Positions 25,001-34,517 are shown, numbered from the stretch's first letter. The stretch: 56,319 bases of DNA from CAG-390 sp045633005 (GCA_045633005.1 JAZQXT010000057.1:1-56319); one strand, 5' to 3'. The notes: generated from the sequence alone by a model not told the origin. Numbers and translations: made by a program.

Positions 25001-25270
25001 AAACGCTGACGCGTTTAGAAAATGATATATTTGCCTAACGGCAAATATTAAGAAAAAAGCGGAAGAAACGCAAGTTTCTTCCGCTTTGGATTTTATAAAA
25101 TAAAATCGGTCAAAGCTGTGCTTTGACCGATTTTTTCCTTAACATTTGCCGCAAGGCAAATATTTCACATTTCGCGTAGCGAAATATTTCATACGGCGGA
25201 GCCGTATTTCATCTGTTCCAAAGGAACAGATTTCATTGAATTAAAAACACCAAATGTGTTTTTAATTCAA
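25001..25270. repeat. Mosaic hairpin array 2 with terminator core
   Basis: Same architecture as the array at 2258. Left: stems AAACGC (loop TGAC) and ATATTTGCC (loop TAAC). Core: TTAAGAAAAAA, hairpin AAGCGGAAGAAAC with loop GCAA, then terminator AAATCGGTCAAAGC / GCTTTGACCGATTT with T6, then CCTTAACA. Right: ATTTGCC (GCAA loop), ATTTCGC (GTA), ACGGC (GGA), CTGTTCC (AAA), each separated by ATTTCAC/ATTTCAT, and finally a 15-bp stem TTGAATTAAAAACAC (25236-25270) that contains the last codons and stop of the minus-strand phosphoribosyltransferase gene. Confidence 0.85.
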
Positions 25271-25828
25271 CGCCTTTCCGTCCTTATCAAAAAGCGGGAG
25301 CTTTTCAAGATAGATAAGGTCGTCGCGGTCTGCCGCCTCGCCCTCGGCGAGAATTGCCATTTTTCCGCAACAGATGCCGCCCGCCTGACGAACGAGCTCC
25401 TCGACGGCGCGAAGCGACTCGCCCGTGGAGATAACGTCGTCAACTATGAGAATGCGCTTGCCGCGCATCAGCTCCGCGTCGGCGGTGTCAAGATAAAGCG
25501 TCTGCTGTTTGTCGGTGGTGATGGAGCGCACCTTCACCTCGAAAACGCCCGTCATATAGAGCTTCGGCGCTTTGCGTGCGAGAAAGTATTTCTGATTTCC
25601 CGCAAGGCGTGCCATCTCGTGAACGAGCGGAATGCCCTTCGCCTCGGCGGAGATAAGATAATCGTATTCGGGCGCTTTGTCAAGAAGCGCGCGTGAGCAG
25701 GCGGTGGTCAGCTCGGGGTCGCCGAAGATGACGAACGCACCGATCTGCAACTCGTCGTTGAGGGGACAAAGGGGAAGCGCGCGCTCACAGCCCGCGATGG
25801 TCATTTTATATGCTTTTCTTTCACTCAT
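25262..25828 (-). CDS. Purine (adenine-type) phosphoribosyltransferase
   Basis: A 188-residue type I PRTase. The PRPP loop is ILIVDDVISTGESLRAVEEL; LISAEAKGIPLVHEMARLAG and the following KYFLARKAPKLYM are typical of adenine phosphoribosyltransferase-like enzymes that salvage purine bases with PRPP. The exact base (adenine versus hypoxanthine/guanine) is not certain. ATG at 25828 follows GGGAG on the minus strand. Its TAA lies inside the outermost hairpin of array 2. Monocistronic, with its own promoter. Confidence 0.82.
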   Translation of the reverse strand: MSERKAYKMTIAGCERALPLCPLNDELQIGAFVIFGDPELTTACSRALLDKAPEYDYLISAEAKGIPLVHEMARLAGNQKYFLARKAPKLYMTGVFEVKVRSITTDKQQTLYLDTADAELMRGKRILIVDDVISTGESLRAVEELVRQAGGICCGKMAILAEGEAADRDDLIYLEKLPLFDKDGKALN

Positions 25829-25869
25829 TTTTCAAAAAACTCCCTTGGTGCTTGGTTTTTATCAACTCA

Positions 25870-25898
25870 ATTATACAACCCGCGCCGAAAAAAGTCAA
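25870..25898 (-). promoter_or_regulatory. Sigma-A promoter of the phosphoribosyltransferase gene
   Basis: Minus strand TTGACT (25898-25893), 17 bases, TATAAT (25875-25870). Confidence 0.8.
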
Positions 25899-25966
25899 GG
25901 CGGCACGCAAAAATCACAGAAGATTTATTTTAAGCGCGCCTTGTTCATAAATCGTTTACATATCTG

Positions 25967-25975
25967 TGCTATAAT
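25967..25975 (+). promoter_or_regulatory. Extended -10 promoter of the ABC operon
   Basis: TGCTATAAT (TGn plus TATAAT) without a good -35 at standard distance; about 40 bases upstream of the ATPase gene. Confidence 0.55.
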
Positions 25976-26017
25976 GTACTATGTATAATTATGATGTGTA
26001 CGGGAAAGGAACCGAAA

Positions 26018-27169
26018 ATGATAAAAATATCACATCTGGTAAAGAATTACGGCTCGTTTTGTGCCGTTGACGACATAAGCTTCGAGGTCGCAAAGGGCGA
26101 GATAGTCGGCTTCCTCGGCCCTAACGGCGCGGGAAAAAGCACGACGATGAATATGCTGACGGGATATCTGTCCTCAACTGCGGGAAGCATCAAGGTCGGC
26201 GGCGTGGACGTGCTTGACGACCCGCTCAACGCAAAGCGCCTTATAGGCTATCTGCCCGAACAGCCCCCGCTTTATCCCGATATGACGGTCGAGGAATATC
26301 TTAATTTTGCATACGACCTTAAGGGCTGTAAGCTCGACCGCGCAAAGCATCTCGGCGAGATATGCGACGTGGTAAAGATAGGCGACGTGCAAAAAAGGCT
26401 GCTTAAAAATCTTTCAAAGGGATATAAACAGCGCGTCGGCATTGCGCAGGCGCTTGTTGGAAACCCGCCCGTCATTATTTTTGACGAGCCGACCATAGGT
26501 CTTGACCCCAAGCAGATAATCGAGATAAGAAACCTTATCAGAACGCTTGGCAAGGAGCATACCGTCATTCTCTCGACGCACATTCTCGGCGAGGTTCAGG
26601 CGGTCTGCGACAGGATAGTTATAATCAACAAGGGCAAGATAGTTGCGGACGAGCTTACCGAGAATATTTCGCGCGCGGTGGAGAACACGCGCCGCTTCAA
26701 CGTCAAGATAAGCGGCCCACAGCGCGAGGTGCTTGCAATGCTTCGCAATATGTCGGGCATCTGCTACGCCGAGGTGCTTGCCGCACGCGACGGCGACGCT
26801 TACACCTATATGATAGAGAGCGACGTCGGCGTTGATATCCGCAAGAAGCTGTTCTTCACGCTCGCGGAGAAGAAGTGGCCCATGATAGGTATGGAGGCAC
26901 TCGGTATGAGTATCGAGGACATCTTTATTGCCGTCGTGGATAAGAGCGCGGGCGGCGAGAGCCGTACTGCCGAGCGCAAGAGGGTACGCTCCGTCGATTC
27001 GGGCCGTGCCGCCGCAGAGCGCGAAATGGCAGAGCAGATAATCGAAAAAACTGCCCGCGAGGCAGAGAATGCACCCGATGCGGACGAGTCCGCTCCCGAG
27101 GGCAAATATTACGAGGACTATACGCCCGCATCCGACAGCTTCCGCGCGGACGGCGGCGATAAGGAATAA
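26018..27169 (+). CDS. ABC transporter ATP-binding protein, GldA-like
   Basis: A 383-residue ATPase of the export/gliding type. Walker A GPNGAGKST at 34-42, signature LSKGYKQRVGIAQA, Walker B VIIFDEPTIGLDP, then the switch His in LSTHILGE. After about residue 310 comes an unusual 70-residue acidic, Arg/Glu/Ala-rich tail (EMAEQIIEKTAREAENAPDA). ATG 26018 follows GGAAAGGA; the upstream frame to 25991 lacks a ribosome site. Four genes follow one another with gaps of at most 17 bases: ATPase, permease, GldG-like, DUF4340. Homologous systems in many anaerobes have no known substrate; gliding itself is not implied. Confidence 0.9.
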   Translation: MIKISHLVKNYGSFCAVDDISFEVAKGEIVGFLGPNGAGKSTTMNMLTGYLSSTAGSIKVGGVDVLDDPLNAKRLIGYLPEQPPLYPDMTVEEYLNFAYDLKGCKLDRAKHLGEICDVVKIGDVQKRLLKNLSKGYKQRVGIAQALVGNPPVIIFDEPTIGLDPKQIIEIRNLIRTLGKEHTVILSTHILGEVQAVCDRIVIINKGKIVADELTENISRAVENTRRFNVKISGPQREVLAMLRNMSGICYAEVLAARDGDAYTYMIESDVGVDIRKKLFFTLAEKKWPMIGMEALGMSIEDIFIAVVDKSAGGESRTAERKRVRSVDSGRAAAEREMAEQIIEKTAREAENAPDADESAPEGKYYEDYTPASDSFRADGGDKE

Positions 27170-27186
27170 GGAAGGAGGATAACGCT

Positions 27187-27957
27187 GTGCTTGCTATATT
27201 CAAAAAGGAGATGCGTTCCTATTTTATCAACCCCGTAGGATACGTTTTTCTCGGCGTTTTCCTGACCATTGCGGCGGGACTTTGCACCTACACCACGTTG
27301 CAGAGTCGTTCGTACGAGACGGCATCGTATTTTTATCTGATGATACTTACTATGATAATCATCATTCCGCTTCTCACCATGCGCACGTTTGCCGAGGAGC
27401 GTAAAATGCGCACGGAGCAGATGCTTCTGACCGCGCCCATTTCCATCACGGGTATGGTCGTGGGCAAGTTCCTTGCCGCGCTCTCTCTCTTTGGCGGAGC
27501 GCTTCTTGCCTCTTGCATAAACCTCATCCCCCTTTACATTCAGGGCGCGCGTGACAGAGCGCTTGAGGAGTCGTCCATTCCCGTAGGTCCGTCCACTCCC
27601 GAAATAATCGGTCAATTTTTGGGCGTGCTTTTCATTGGTGCGGTATTTATCGCCATTGGCGTTTTCGTTTCCGCGCTTACGGAAAATCAGCTTTCCGCCG
27701 CAGTTATCACCATCGGCGTGCTTGCGATGATGCTCGTGCTTAACGTGCTCAACTCCATCGGAAGCGAGGAGGCGGGTACGCGCCTTATAAACAACTACGC
27801 CGTAAGATACGTTATAGATTGGATAAGCGTCGTTTCAAGGTACGATTATTTCCGCGCGGGATATCTTGATTGGTCTGCGATGCTTTATTATTGCTCGCTC
27901 GTTTTCGTATTCCTTTTCCTTACGGTGCGCATTTACGAGCGTCGCCGTTGGGCGTGA
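27187..27957 (+). CDS. ABC transporter permease, GldF-like
   Basis: A 256-residue integral membrane protein with six hydrophobic segments (for example PVGYVFLGVFLTIAAGL and YLMILTMIIIIPLLTMR). The opening FKKEMRSYFINPVGYVFLGV and the stretch MRTFAEERKMRTEQMLLTAP are typical for GldF/ABC-2 permeases. It starts with GTG, eight bases after a good GGAGG. It pairs with the ATPase 17 bases upstream. Confidence 0.9.
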   Translation: MLAIFKKEMRSYFINPVGYVFLGVFLTIAAGLCTYTTLQSRSYETASYFYLMILTMIIIIPLLTMRTFAEERKMRTEQMLLTAPISITGMVVGKFLAALSLFGGALLASCINLIPLYIQGARDRALEESSIPVGPSTPEIIGQFLGVLFIGAVFIAIGVFVSALTENQLSAAVITIGVLAMMLVLNVLNSIGSEEAGTRLINNYAVRYVIDWISVVSRYDYFRAGYLDWSAMLYYCSLVFVFLFLTVRIYERRRWA

Positions 27958-27972
27958 AAGGGGGCGTGAAAA

Positions 27973-29568
27973 ATGAATAGCGGACTTTCCTCCCGCCGTT
28001 TTAAGCACGGCGCGATATCGACAGTTCTCACCGTTTTCGTTATTGCGGCGGTGATACTGTTTAACTCCGTTTTCTCCGCACTCGCGGCGAAATTTATGTG
28101 GTATACCGACCTCACGCCCGAGGAGATATACACGCTCTCCGACAGCGCGATAGAGGCTGTTAAGGAGATAAAGACGGACGTTACGGTTCTTTTCTGCGAC
28201 GACCCCGACAACCTTGCGGAGAACGATTATCTTTTCTACGTTTACAATACCGCGCGCAATCTTGCCGAGCTTAACGCGAACATCCACGTTGAAACGGTAA
28301 ATATATTGCGCAATCCCACCGCGGTCAACAGATTCAAGACCACGTCGAAATCCAACATCTACACCACCAACATCATAGTTTATTCGGGCACGGAGTACAG
28401 AATATACTCCTACGAGGCTATGTACGGCTACAACGATACCAGCACCACGCCGTGGACGTACAACGGTGAAAATAAGCTCATCACGGGTATGCTTGCCGTA
28501 ACTATGGCAAAAGCGCCCATCGCGTGCGTTACCAACAACCACGGCGAGCCGTTTACTACCAAGGAGGCGCTCCTTGCAACTCCGCTCGGAAACCTGCTTT
28601 ACGATGCGGGATACGAGGTTCAGCTTCTCAACCTTGCGACCGAGGAGATACCTGCCGATTGCCGAATGCTCGTCGTTTACGATCCGCAGGAGGATTTTCT
28701 CGTGCGCGACAACATCTCGGAGGTGTCCGAGATAGAAAAGCTCGACAAATTTCTTGACGGCGCAAACGCGCTCATGCTTTTCGTTGACCCCACCACCCCC
28801 GTGCTTCCGCATTTCGAGGAATATCTCGTGGAGTGGGGAATAGAGTTTGACCGTTTCAAAGCTCCCGACGGACTCGTCAGCGGCACTACAGTCAAGGAGC
28901 CGCTTGAAAACTCCCTTACGGGCGACGGCTTCTCCGTCGTTGCGAAATACGCCGAGATGGGCGTCGGCGCGTCGATGCACTCCGTTCTTCGCAAGAACGA
29001 GGTATATCCCCTTGCCGTTTTCCGCAACGTTATGCCGATAAACTTCACCTACGATCCCGTGCGCTTCGGTACTGTCGAGGACGATCCCTCCTACGATAAG
29101 TACAAGAACTACATCTACGGAAGCTACGAGGCTAACGGCATCAGCCGTTCCATCTACAACGTCTTTACCTCAAGCGAGAACGCAAGCGTCGTAGTTGGCG
29201 GCAACGAGGTGGGATATGCAAATTCCAACTCGCTTTATAATCTTATGACGGTCACGCGCGAGAGCCACGGCGTAGGCGATAGCTTTGAGCATACGCACGT
29301 TATCGCGTGCGGCTCGACCGAGTTCTTGTCCCCCGAGGTCATATACAATAACGCATACGCAAACTCGGACGTTATGCTTGGCGCGTTCCGCTCCATGGGG
29401 CACGAGCTTGTAGTGGTGGATATCGACCACAAGCCGTTTGCGAGCCTTGAAATTTCAAGCATTACTGCGGCTGCCGCAAACAGATACACCGCCGTCCTTA
29501 TCGTTATCCCCGCGGTATTTGCGCTGGGCTGTGGCATTTTCGTGCTTGTTAGGAGAAAGAACGCGTAA
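27973..29568 (+). CDS. GldG-like ABC auxiliary protein
   Basis: A 531-residue protein anchored by spans at both ends (ISTVLTVFVIAAVILFNSVF near residue 20; YTAVLIVIPAVFALGCGIFV near 510) with a large extracytoplasmic GldG/ABC_transp_aux-type domain between them. TDLTPEEIYTLSDSAIEAVK is the recognisable start of this family. MLVVYDPQEDFLV fits its Rossmann-like core. It probably sits on the permease. The following gene begins inside its stop codon (TAATG). Confidence 0.88.
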   Translation: MNSGLSSRRFKHGAISTVLTVFVIAAVILFNSVFSALAAKFMWYTDLTPEEIYTLSDSAIEAVKEIKTDVTVLFCDDPDNLAENDYLFYVYNTARNLAELNANIHVETVNILRNPTAVNRFKTTSKSNIYTTNIIVYSGTEYRIYSYEAMYGYNDTSTTPWTYNGENKLITGMLAVTMAKAPIACVTNNHGEPFTTKEALLATPLGNLLYDAGYEVQLLNLATEEIPADCRMLVVYDPQEDFLVRDNISEVSEIEKLDKFLDGANALMLFVDPTTPVLPHFEEYLVEWGIEFDRFKAPDGLVSGTTVKEPLENSLTGDGFSVVAKYAEMGVGASMHSVLRKNEVYPLAVFRNVMPINFTYDPVRFGTVEDDPSYDKYKNYIYGSYEANGISRSIYNVFTSSENASVVVGGNEVGYANSNSLYNLMTVTRESHGVGDSFEHTHVIACGSTEFLSPEVIYNNAYANSDVMLGAFRSMGHELVVVDIDHKPFASLEISSITAAAANRYTAVLIVIPAVFALGCGIFVLVRRKNA

Positions 29569-31790
29569 TGGATAATAACAGCAAATATTCATACGATGCT
29601 TCGGTAAACGCAAGCGTCAGCCGCAAGCGCCGCCGCCGTTCCACGCTTCGCACACAAAAACGCGCGATAATAGTTATCGGCGCGCTCACGGTGCTTCTTG
29701 CCATAACGCTTGGAGTCGTCAGCTATTTCGTCGGCAGGATAGTGTATACCGACGAGGTTGACGGAGCAAAGTATTACGTTAAGGAAAAGGACGGCGAGTT
29801 CGTCCTCTGCGACGGCGACGGCTACACGCTCCCCGTCACGCCCGACGGATATTTCAGCACCGATGCGGGAACGCTCGTCGAGGTCGATGAAAAATCGGGC
29901 GCGTGCAAGACCGTGGCTATAGTTGACACGGACGATGCCGAGGAGATATACACGGCTTCGAACGGACGCTTTCAGATGTTTGAGTATATCAAAAACGACG
30001 ATATACAAGAGCTTACGATATGCAACGATAGCGGTCAGTTTGAGTTTTACCGTAACAAAGATAATAAGGTGCAGATAAGGGGATACGAGGATTTCCCCGT
30101 CTCCAATGCGCTTTTTGAGTGCGTTGCGGGTAACTGCGGCTATTCCCTTACAAGATACAAGGTCTCAAATCCCATCAAGGATGCAAACGGCGCATACGCC
30201 GAGTACGGTCTTACCGAGCAGACTCGCGTGGACGAGAACGGTAACGAGTACCTGCACAAGCCGATGTGGTATCGCATCACCGACTCAAAGGGCAACCTCT
30301 ATACCGTTTACGTGGGCGACGCCGCCCCCGACGGCTCGGGCTACTACGCAAAGTACGCCGAGCGCGACAGCGTTTACATTATGAACTACGAGCTTAATGA
30401 AAACGATACGGGGCTTGTCGGTTACTACGAGCCGACGTTTGAGAAGATAGATACAGAGGACAATCTTATAGCTTGTCCCGTCGAGCGTTATATAAGCCCC
30501 TCGATAACCGTTCCGCTTGATATGTATTCCTACGTCAAGGTCGAGAATTTTGCAATTTTTGAGGGCGAAGCACTCAAGGACGGCACGGATTCGAACGTGG
30601 ACGACGCTATGCCGCTCGTCAGCTTCTCGTTCTGGGATATGGCTGACCGTCAGGGCACGCTTTACAGCAGCTACGCCTACAAGCTCCATTATCCGAAGGG
30701 GTATAACGTCAGCGACGCGGCGGTAAAGACTGCGCTTTCGTCCATCTACAATATGAAATTCTTGCGTGTGGTGGATCTTAAATACAGCGAGAAGGATGAC
30801 GATAAATACGGTCTTTCCGACCCCGAATATCTCATTTATTTTGAGTATGGTGACGTTGAGCATTACGTTTTCGTTTCAAAGCTTACCGAGGCGGGAACGT
30901 ACTACATCATATCCTCGATGTACGATATGGTGCTTGAGGTCAGCCGAGGCGAGCTTTTGTTCCTCGAATACAGCCTTGTGGATTGGATAACCGAGGAATA
31001 TTTCGATTACAATATCGCGTGGATAAACAAGATAACGCTCCAAACTCCCGATGACGTGTTCACCTTCGTGCTTGATAACTCCGCGTCCGATTCCATCACC
31101 AACCCGAATTGCTCCGAGAGCGCGAAGAAGGAGAATACCATTTCATCCGATAAGCTCAAGGTGTATGCTTACGACAGCAAGGGCAATAAAATGTCAAGCA
31201 TCACAAGCTACACCGTTACGGACAAGAACGGCTACGTCTGGACCATCGACGAGGACACGATAAGCGTAAAGGATGCAAACGGTAACGCCGTTGAGATAGT
31301 CAACGACGGATATCTTGACCAAAACGCCATCGGCGAGGGCGTGGTGGTGCTTCTCGGTCAGATAGAGGGCAAGGACGGCACGCTCGTGTCCGTCGGCGCG
31401 AACACGCTGACTATCGTTGAGCCGTCGGGCAAATCGAACGTATATCTGCGCTACGGTACGGAGATATTCAGACGCTTTTATGTTTCGATACTCCACGCCA
31501 CCATCGAGGGCTCGGTCAGAGAGGGCGATTTCGCACTTACCGAGGAGCAGATAGCCGACATCCTTGCAACTCCCGACGAGGGCTACTCGATGAAGCTCAC
31601 GGTGGAAACGAGCTACAAGGGCGTTAAAATGGAATACAGATTTTATCCGTATTCCGAGCGCCGCGCTTTGATAACCATAAACGGCGGCGACGGTGAGTTC
31701 TACGTTCTTCGCAGCTTCACGGACAAGATAGCCGCTGATGCTCTCAGAGTCATCAAGGGCGAGGCGGTAAATTCCACCTCTAAATATTAA
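29568..31790 (+). CDS. DUF4340-type membrane-anchored protein
   Basis: A 740-residue protein: a Lys/Arg-rich cytoplasmic start (VSRKRRRRSTLRTQKR), one span (about 34-55), then a long extracytoplasmic part. DUF4340 proteins regularly accompany GldF/GldG-like genes, and the repeated half-domain pattern (FYRNKDNKVQIRGYEDFPVS, RYKVSNPIKDANGAYAEYGL) fits. Start overlaps the previous stop by one base, so it is translationally coupled. The role is unknown; presumably an extracellular component of the transporter. A strong terminator follows. Confidence 0.8.
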   Translation: MDNNSKYSYDASVNASVSRKRRRRSTLRTQKRAIIVIGALTVLLAITLGVVSYFVGRIVYTDEVDGAKYYVKEKDGEFVLCDGDGYTLPVTPDGYFSTDAGTLVEVDEKSGACKTVAIVDTDDAEEIYTASNGRFQMFEYIKNDDIQELTICNDSGQFEFYRNKDNKVQIRGYEDFPVSNALFECVAGNCGYSLTRYKVSNPIKDANGAYAEYGLTEQTRVDENGNEYLHKPMWYRITDSKGNLYTVYVGDAAPDGSGYYAKYAERDSVYIMNYELNENDTGLVGYYEPTFEKIDTEDNLIACPVERYISPSITVPLDMYSYVKVENFAIFEGEALKDGTDSNVDDAMPLVSFSFWDMADRQGTLYSSYAYKLHYPKGYNVSDAAVKTALSSIYNMKFLRVVDLKYSEKDDDKYGLSDPEYLIYFEYGDVEHYVFVSKLTEAGTYYIISSMYDMVLEVSRGELLFLEYSLVDWITEEYFDYNIAWINKITLQTPDDVFTFVLDNSASDSITNPNCSESAKKENTISSDKLKVYAYDSKGNKMSSITSYTVTDKNGYVWTIDEDTISVKDANGNAVEIVNDGYLDQNAIGEGVVVLLGQIEGKDGTLVSVGANTLTIVEPSGKSNVYLRYGTEIFRRFYVSILHATIEGSVREGDFALTEEQIADILATPDEGYSMKLTVETSYKGVKMEYRFYPYSERRALITINGGDGEFYVLRSFTDKIAADALRVIKGEAVNSTSKY

Positions 31791-31795
31791 AAAAA

Positions 31796-31834
31796 GGTAC
31801 GGTTGCACTTGTGCAACCGTACCAAATTTTTTTT
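31796..31834 (+). terminator. Intrinsic terminator of the ABC operon
   Basis: Stem GGTACGGTTGCAC / GTGCAACCGTACC with a two-base loop and T8. Confidence 0.92.
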
Positions 31835-31862
31835 GCATAATGCCAAAAATGGAAACTATATG

Positions 31863-31891
31863 TTGACAAATTATTGCGATTAGTGTACAAT
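31863..31891 (+). promoter_or_regulatory. Sigma-A promoter
   Basis: TTGACA (31863-31868), 17 bases, TACAAT (31886-31891). Confidence 0.75.
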
Positions 31892-31925
31892 ATATTGTGT
31901 TATACTATATTATTGGGTGGATAAT

Positions 31926-32462
31926 ATGTCATACAACAGAAGGACTCTATCGCATGACTCGCCGTTTGCTTACGCCGCAGCGCTTTTGCTGTTTGCATCG
32001 GCGATAATTCGTGGAATATATTTTTTAATTTCAGGCGTGACGCTTGACGTGCCGACCGTTCTGATACATCTTTTGCTCCCTATCGGCTGTTGCGCGGTGA
32101 TGGGAATTATGCTTATGTCAAGAAAAAACAGCCTTGTGCCGACGGTGTGGCCAATGCTTTTCGGCGTGATGTTTTTTATGCTTAAATCGCTTGATTTTTC
32201 CCTGTGGCATTGCGTTTTCTGTATGTCGCTTTACGCCGCGTTCGCGCTCGTTTATATCCTGACGGTTCACGGTATTCTCGGTAGCCGCATACCGCTTATG
32301 CTTATGTGCGCTCTGCCGTTTCTGTTCCACGTTTTCGTGCAGGATATCTTTCTCTCGCCCCCCACAGACTTTATTGCTTTTCTGCCCGAGCTTTCCGTAC
32401 TGCTCATAATGGTCGCAATTTTTATCGAGGCGTGGGCGATGCGACGTGGCAGGCTTTACTGA
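31926..32462 (+). CDS. Hypothetical polytopic membrane protein
   Basis: A 178-residue protein with about five membrane segments (AYAAALLLFASAIIRGIYFL, VLIHLLLPIGCCAVMGIM, WPMLFGVMFFMLKSL, SLYAAFALVYILTVHG, LSVLLIMVAIFIEAWAM) and a basic end (MRRGRLY). I do not recognise the family. ATG 31926 is preceded by GGGTGG; an in-frame GTG nine bases earlier has no ribosome site. It has its own promoter, and the MITE-like element starts 12 bases after its stop. Confidence 0.7.
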   Translation: MSYNRRTLSHDSPFAYAAALLLFASAIIRGIYFLISGVTLDVPTVLIHLLLPIGCCAVMGIMLMSRKNSLVPTVWPMLFGVMFFMLKSLDFSLWHCVFCMSLYAAFALVYILTVHGILGSRIPLMLMCALPFLFHVFVQDIFLSPPTDFIAFLPELSVLLIMVAIFIEAWAMRRGRLY

Positions 32463-32474
32463 TTTATATATAAT

Positions 32475-32694
32475 GGGGCTGTCTCATTTAGCGCAGAACA
32501 AAAATACAAAAATAAGTAAAGAAAAAAGACCGTTTTTTCGTCTGAAAAGATGTAGAAAGCGGTCTTTTAAGGTAGAAATCCTGACGGATTTCAATTTTTA
32601 TACGTATTTTTTAGCCGCGCTTTTGCCCTCTGGCGTACCCTCGTACGCCGACGACGGCAAAATCACGTCTTCTGCATCTAACTGATACAGCCCC
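32475..32694. mobile_element. MITE-like element, copy 1 (220 bp)
   Basis: Bounded by imperfect inverted ends (GGGGCTGTCTCATTTAGCGC at the left; the reverse complement of the right end is GGGGCTGTATCAGTTAGATG). It has no coding capacity. Inside are nested stems: AAAAGACCG / CGGTCTTTT, AAATCC / GGATTT, GGCGTAC / GTACGCC inside TTTTGCC / GGCAAAA, and AAAATAC / GTATTTT. A second copy lies at 35347. No clear target-site duplication is visible. The ends resemble those of IS elements starting GGGGCTGTCT, so an absent transposase may mobilise it. Confidence 0.8.
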
Positions 32695-32727
32695 AATTTG
32701 TAGTATACTAAATTAAAAGAGGTTATT

Positions 32728-34506
32728 ATGAAAACAAGAAAAGAAATGGACCCGCAGTTTATGTGGCGGCTTGAGGATATATATTCCGACGGCGCGGCGT
32801 GGGAGGCGGATATGAGTGCCGCCGAGGCTATGGTGGACGCGCTTTCTTCGTTGCGCGGCACTCTTGCCTCGTCCGCGAGCGCACTTGCCGACGGACTTGA
32901 CGCAATTTACGCCGCCGCCGAGAAGGTCAATCGCGTTTATCTTTACGCTATGCTCCACAAGGAGAGCGATAATTCCGCTTCGGAATATCAGGTGATGCAG
33001 GGCAGGGCGATGTCGCTCTACGTCAAGTTCAGCACGGCGGTGGCGTTTGCCGACCCCGAAATGCTCGCGGCGGGCGCGGACACTCTGCGCGCGTATCTTG
33101 CTGACGAGGCTCGCCTTGCAACTTATAAATTTAAGATAGAGGACCTTATCCGCTCCTCGGAGCATATTCTCGACGAGGGCAGGGAGGCTCTTCTCGCATC
33201 TCTCGGCGAGGCGGCGCAAGCCCCCAACGATTGCTTTACGATGCTTTCGGACGTTGACCTTGAGTTCCCCGCCGTCACGGGCGAGAACGGCGAGGAGCTT
33301 CCGCTTACGGCGGGAACGTTTGGCGTTTACCGCGAGAGCAAGTGCCGCGCCGTGCGCGAGGATGCGTTCAACAAGTATTTTGGCGAATATAAGAGATTTA
33401 AAAACACCCTTGCCGCGACCTACGCGGGCTCGGTGAAGTTCGATTGCTTTGAGGCAAAGACGAGGGGCTTTGACTCCGCGTGCCACGCCGCGCTTTCGGG
33501 CGGAAACGTGCCGATATCGGTCTACGATTCGCTCATCGCCGCCGTGCGCGGCGCGCTGCCCACGATGCGAAAGTACCTCGACCTCAGAGCGCGTGTGATG
33601 GGCAAGGAGCAGATCGACCTTTTCGACCTCTACGTTCCTATGGTGGACGGCGTTGAGTATCCTATGCCCTACGAGAGCGCAAAGGAGCTTGTCAAGGAGG
33701 CACTTGCCCCGCTTGGCGAGGACTACGCCGCGCTTCTTGACAGAGCGTACAACGAGGGTTGGATAGACGTTTACGAAAACAAGGGCAAAAGCTCGGGCGC
33801 ATTCTCCTGCGGCGTTTACGGCGTTCACCCCTTCGTGCTTCTCAACTACACCGACACGCTTGACGATGCCTTCGTCCTCGCCCACGAGCTTGGACATTCG
33901 ATGCATTCGTACTATTCCGACAAGGCGCAGGACTACCCCAACCACGATTATCGCATAATGGTTGCCGAGGTTGCGTCCACCGTCAACGAGGTGCTTCTTA
34001 TCAAGCATCTTCTGAAAAAGGAGACGGACGAAAAGCGCCGCGCGTATATCCTCAACCGCTTCCTTGAGGGCTTCCGCACCACCGTATTCCGTCAGACGCT
34101 CTTTGCGGAGTTCGAGCTTCGCGCGCACCAGATGTACGAGGGCGGTCAGCCGCTTACCGCGGACACGCTCTCCGAGCTTTATCACGGTCTTGTTTCCGAT
34201 TATTACGAGGGCGCGAGCATAAACGATATTATGCGCTACGAGTGGTCGTACGTTCCGCATTTCTACCGCGCGTTCTACGTTTATCAGTACGCCACGGGCT
34301 TTTGCAGTGCGGTCGCTATCGCGGGCAAGATAGCCGAGGGCGGCGATATTTCGGGATACAAGAAATTCCTTACGCTCGGCGGCTCGGATTATCCGCTTGA
34401 GGAGCTTAAGGTCGCAGGCGTTGACCTGACGCGCCCCGATGCCGTTGCGGACGCGATGAAGCTTTTTGAAGAAACGGTAAAAGAACTTGACAGTCTCATC
34501 AAATAA
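32728..34506 (+). CDS. pepF: Oligoendopeptidase F (M3 family)
   Basis: A 592-residue zinc metallopeptidase that hydrolyses oligopeptides in the cytoplasm. The HExxH motif is HELGH (His386, Glu387, His390) in VLAHELGHSMHSYYSD, with the third ligand region EVASTVNEVLL downstream. The N-terminal PepF helical domain (LEDIYSDGAAWEADM) is intact and length is normal for the family. AAAGAGG precedes ATG 32728. It and the following esterase gene are bracketed by the two MITE-like copies. Confidence 0.94.
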   Translation: MKTRKEMDPQFMWRLEDIYSDGAAWEADMSAAEAMVDALSSLRGTLASSASALADGLDAIYAAAEKVNRVYLYAMLHKESDNSASEYQVMQGRAMSLYVKFSTAVAFADPEMLAAGADTLRAYLADEARLATYKFKIEDLIRSSEHILDEGREALLASLGEAAQAPNDCFTMLSDVDLEFPAVTGENGEELPLTAGTFGVYRESKCRAVREDAFNKYFGEYKRFKNTLAATYAGSVKFDCFEAKTRGFDSACHAALSGGNVPISVYDSLIAAVRGALPTMRKYLDLRARVMGKEQIDLFDLYVPMVDGVEYPMPYESAKELVKEALAPLGEDYAALLDRAYNEGWIDVYENKGKSSGAFSCGVYGVHPFVLLNYTDTLDDAFVLAHELGHSMHSYYSDKAQDYPNHDYRIMVAEVASTVNEVLLIKHLLKKETDEKRRAYILNRFLEGFRTTVFRQTLFAEFELRAHQMYEGGQPLTADTLSELYHGLVSDYYEGASINDIMRYEWSYVPHFYRAFYVYQYATGFCSAVAIAGKIAEGGDISGYKKFLTLGGSDYPLEELKVAGVDLTRPDAVADAMKLFEETVKELDSLIK

Positions 34507-34517
34507 AGGGGAATACT

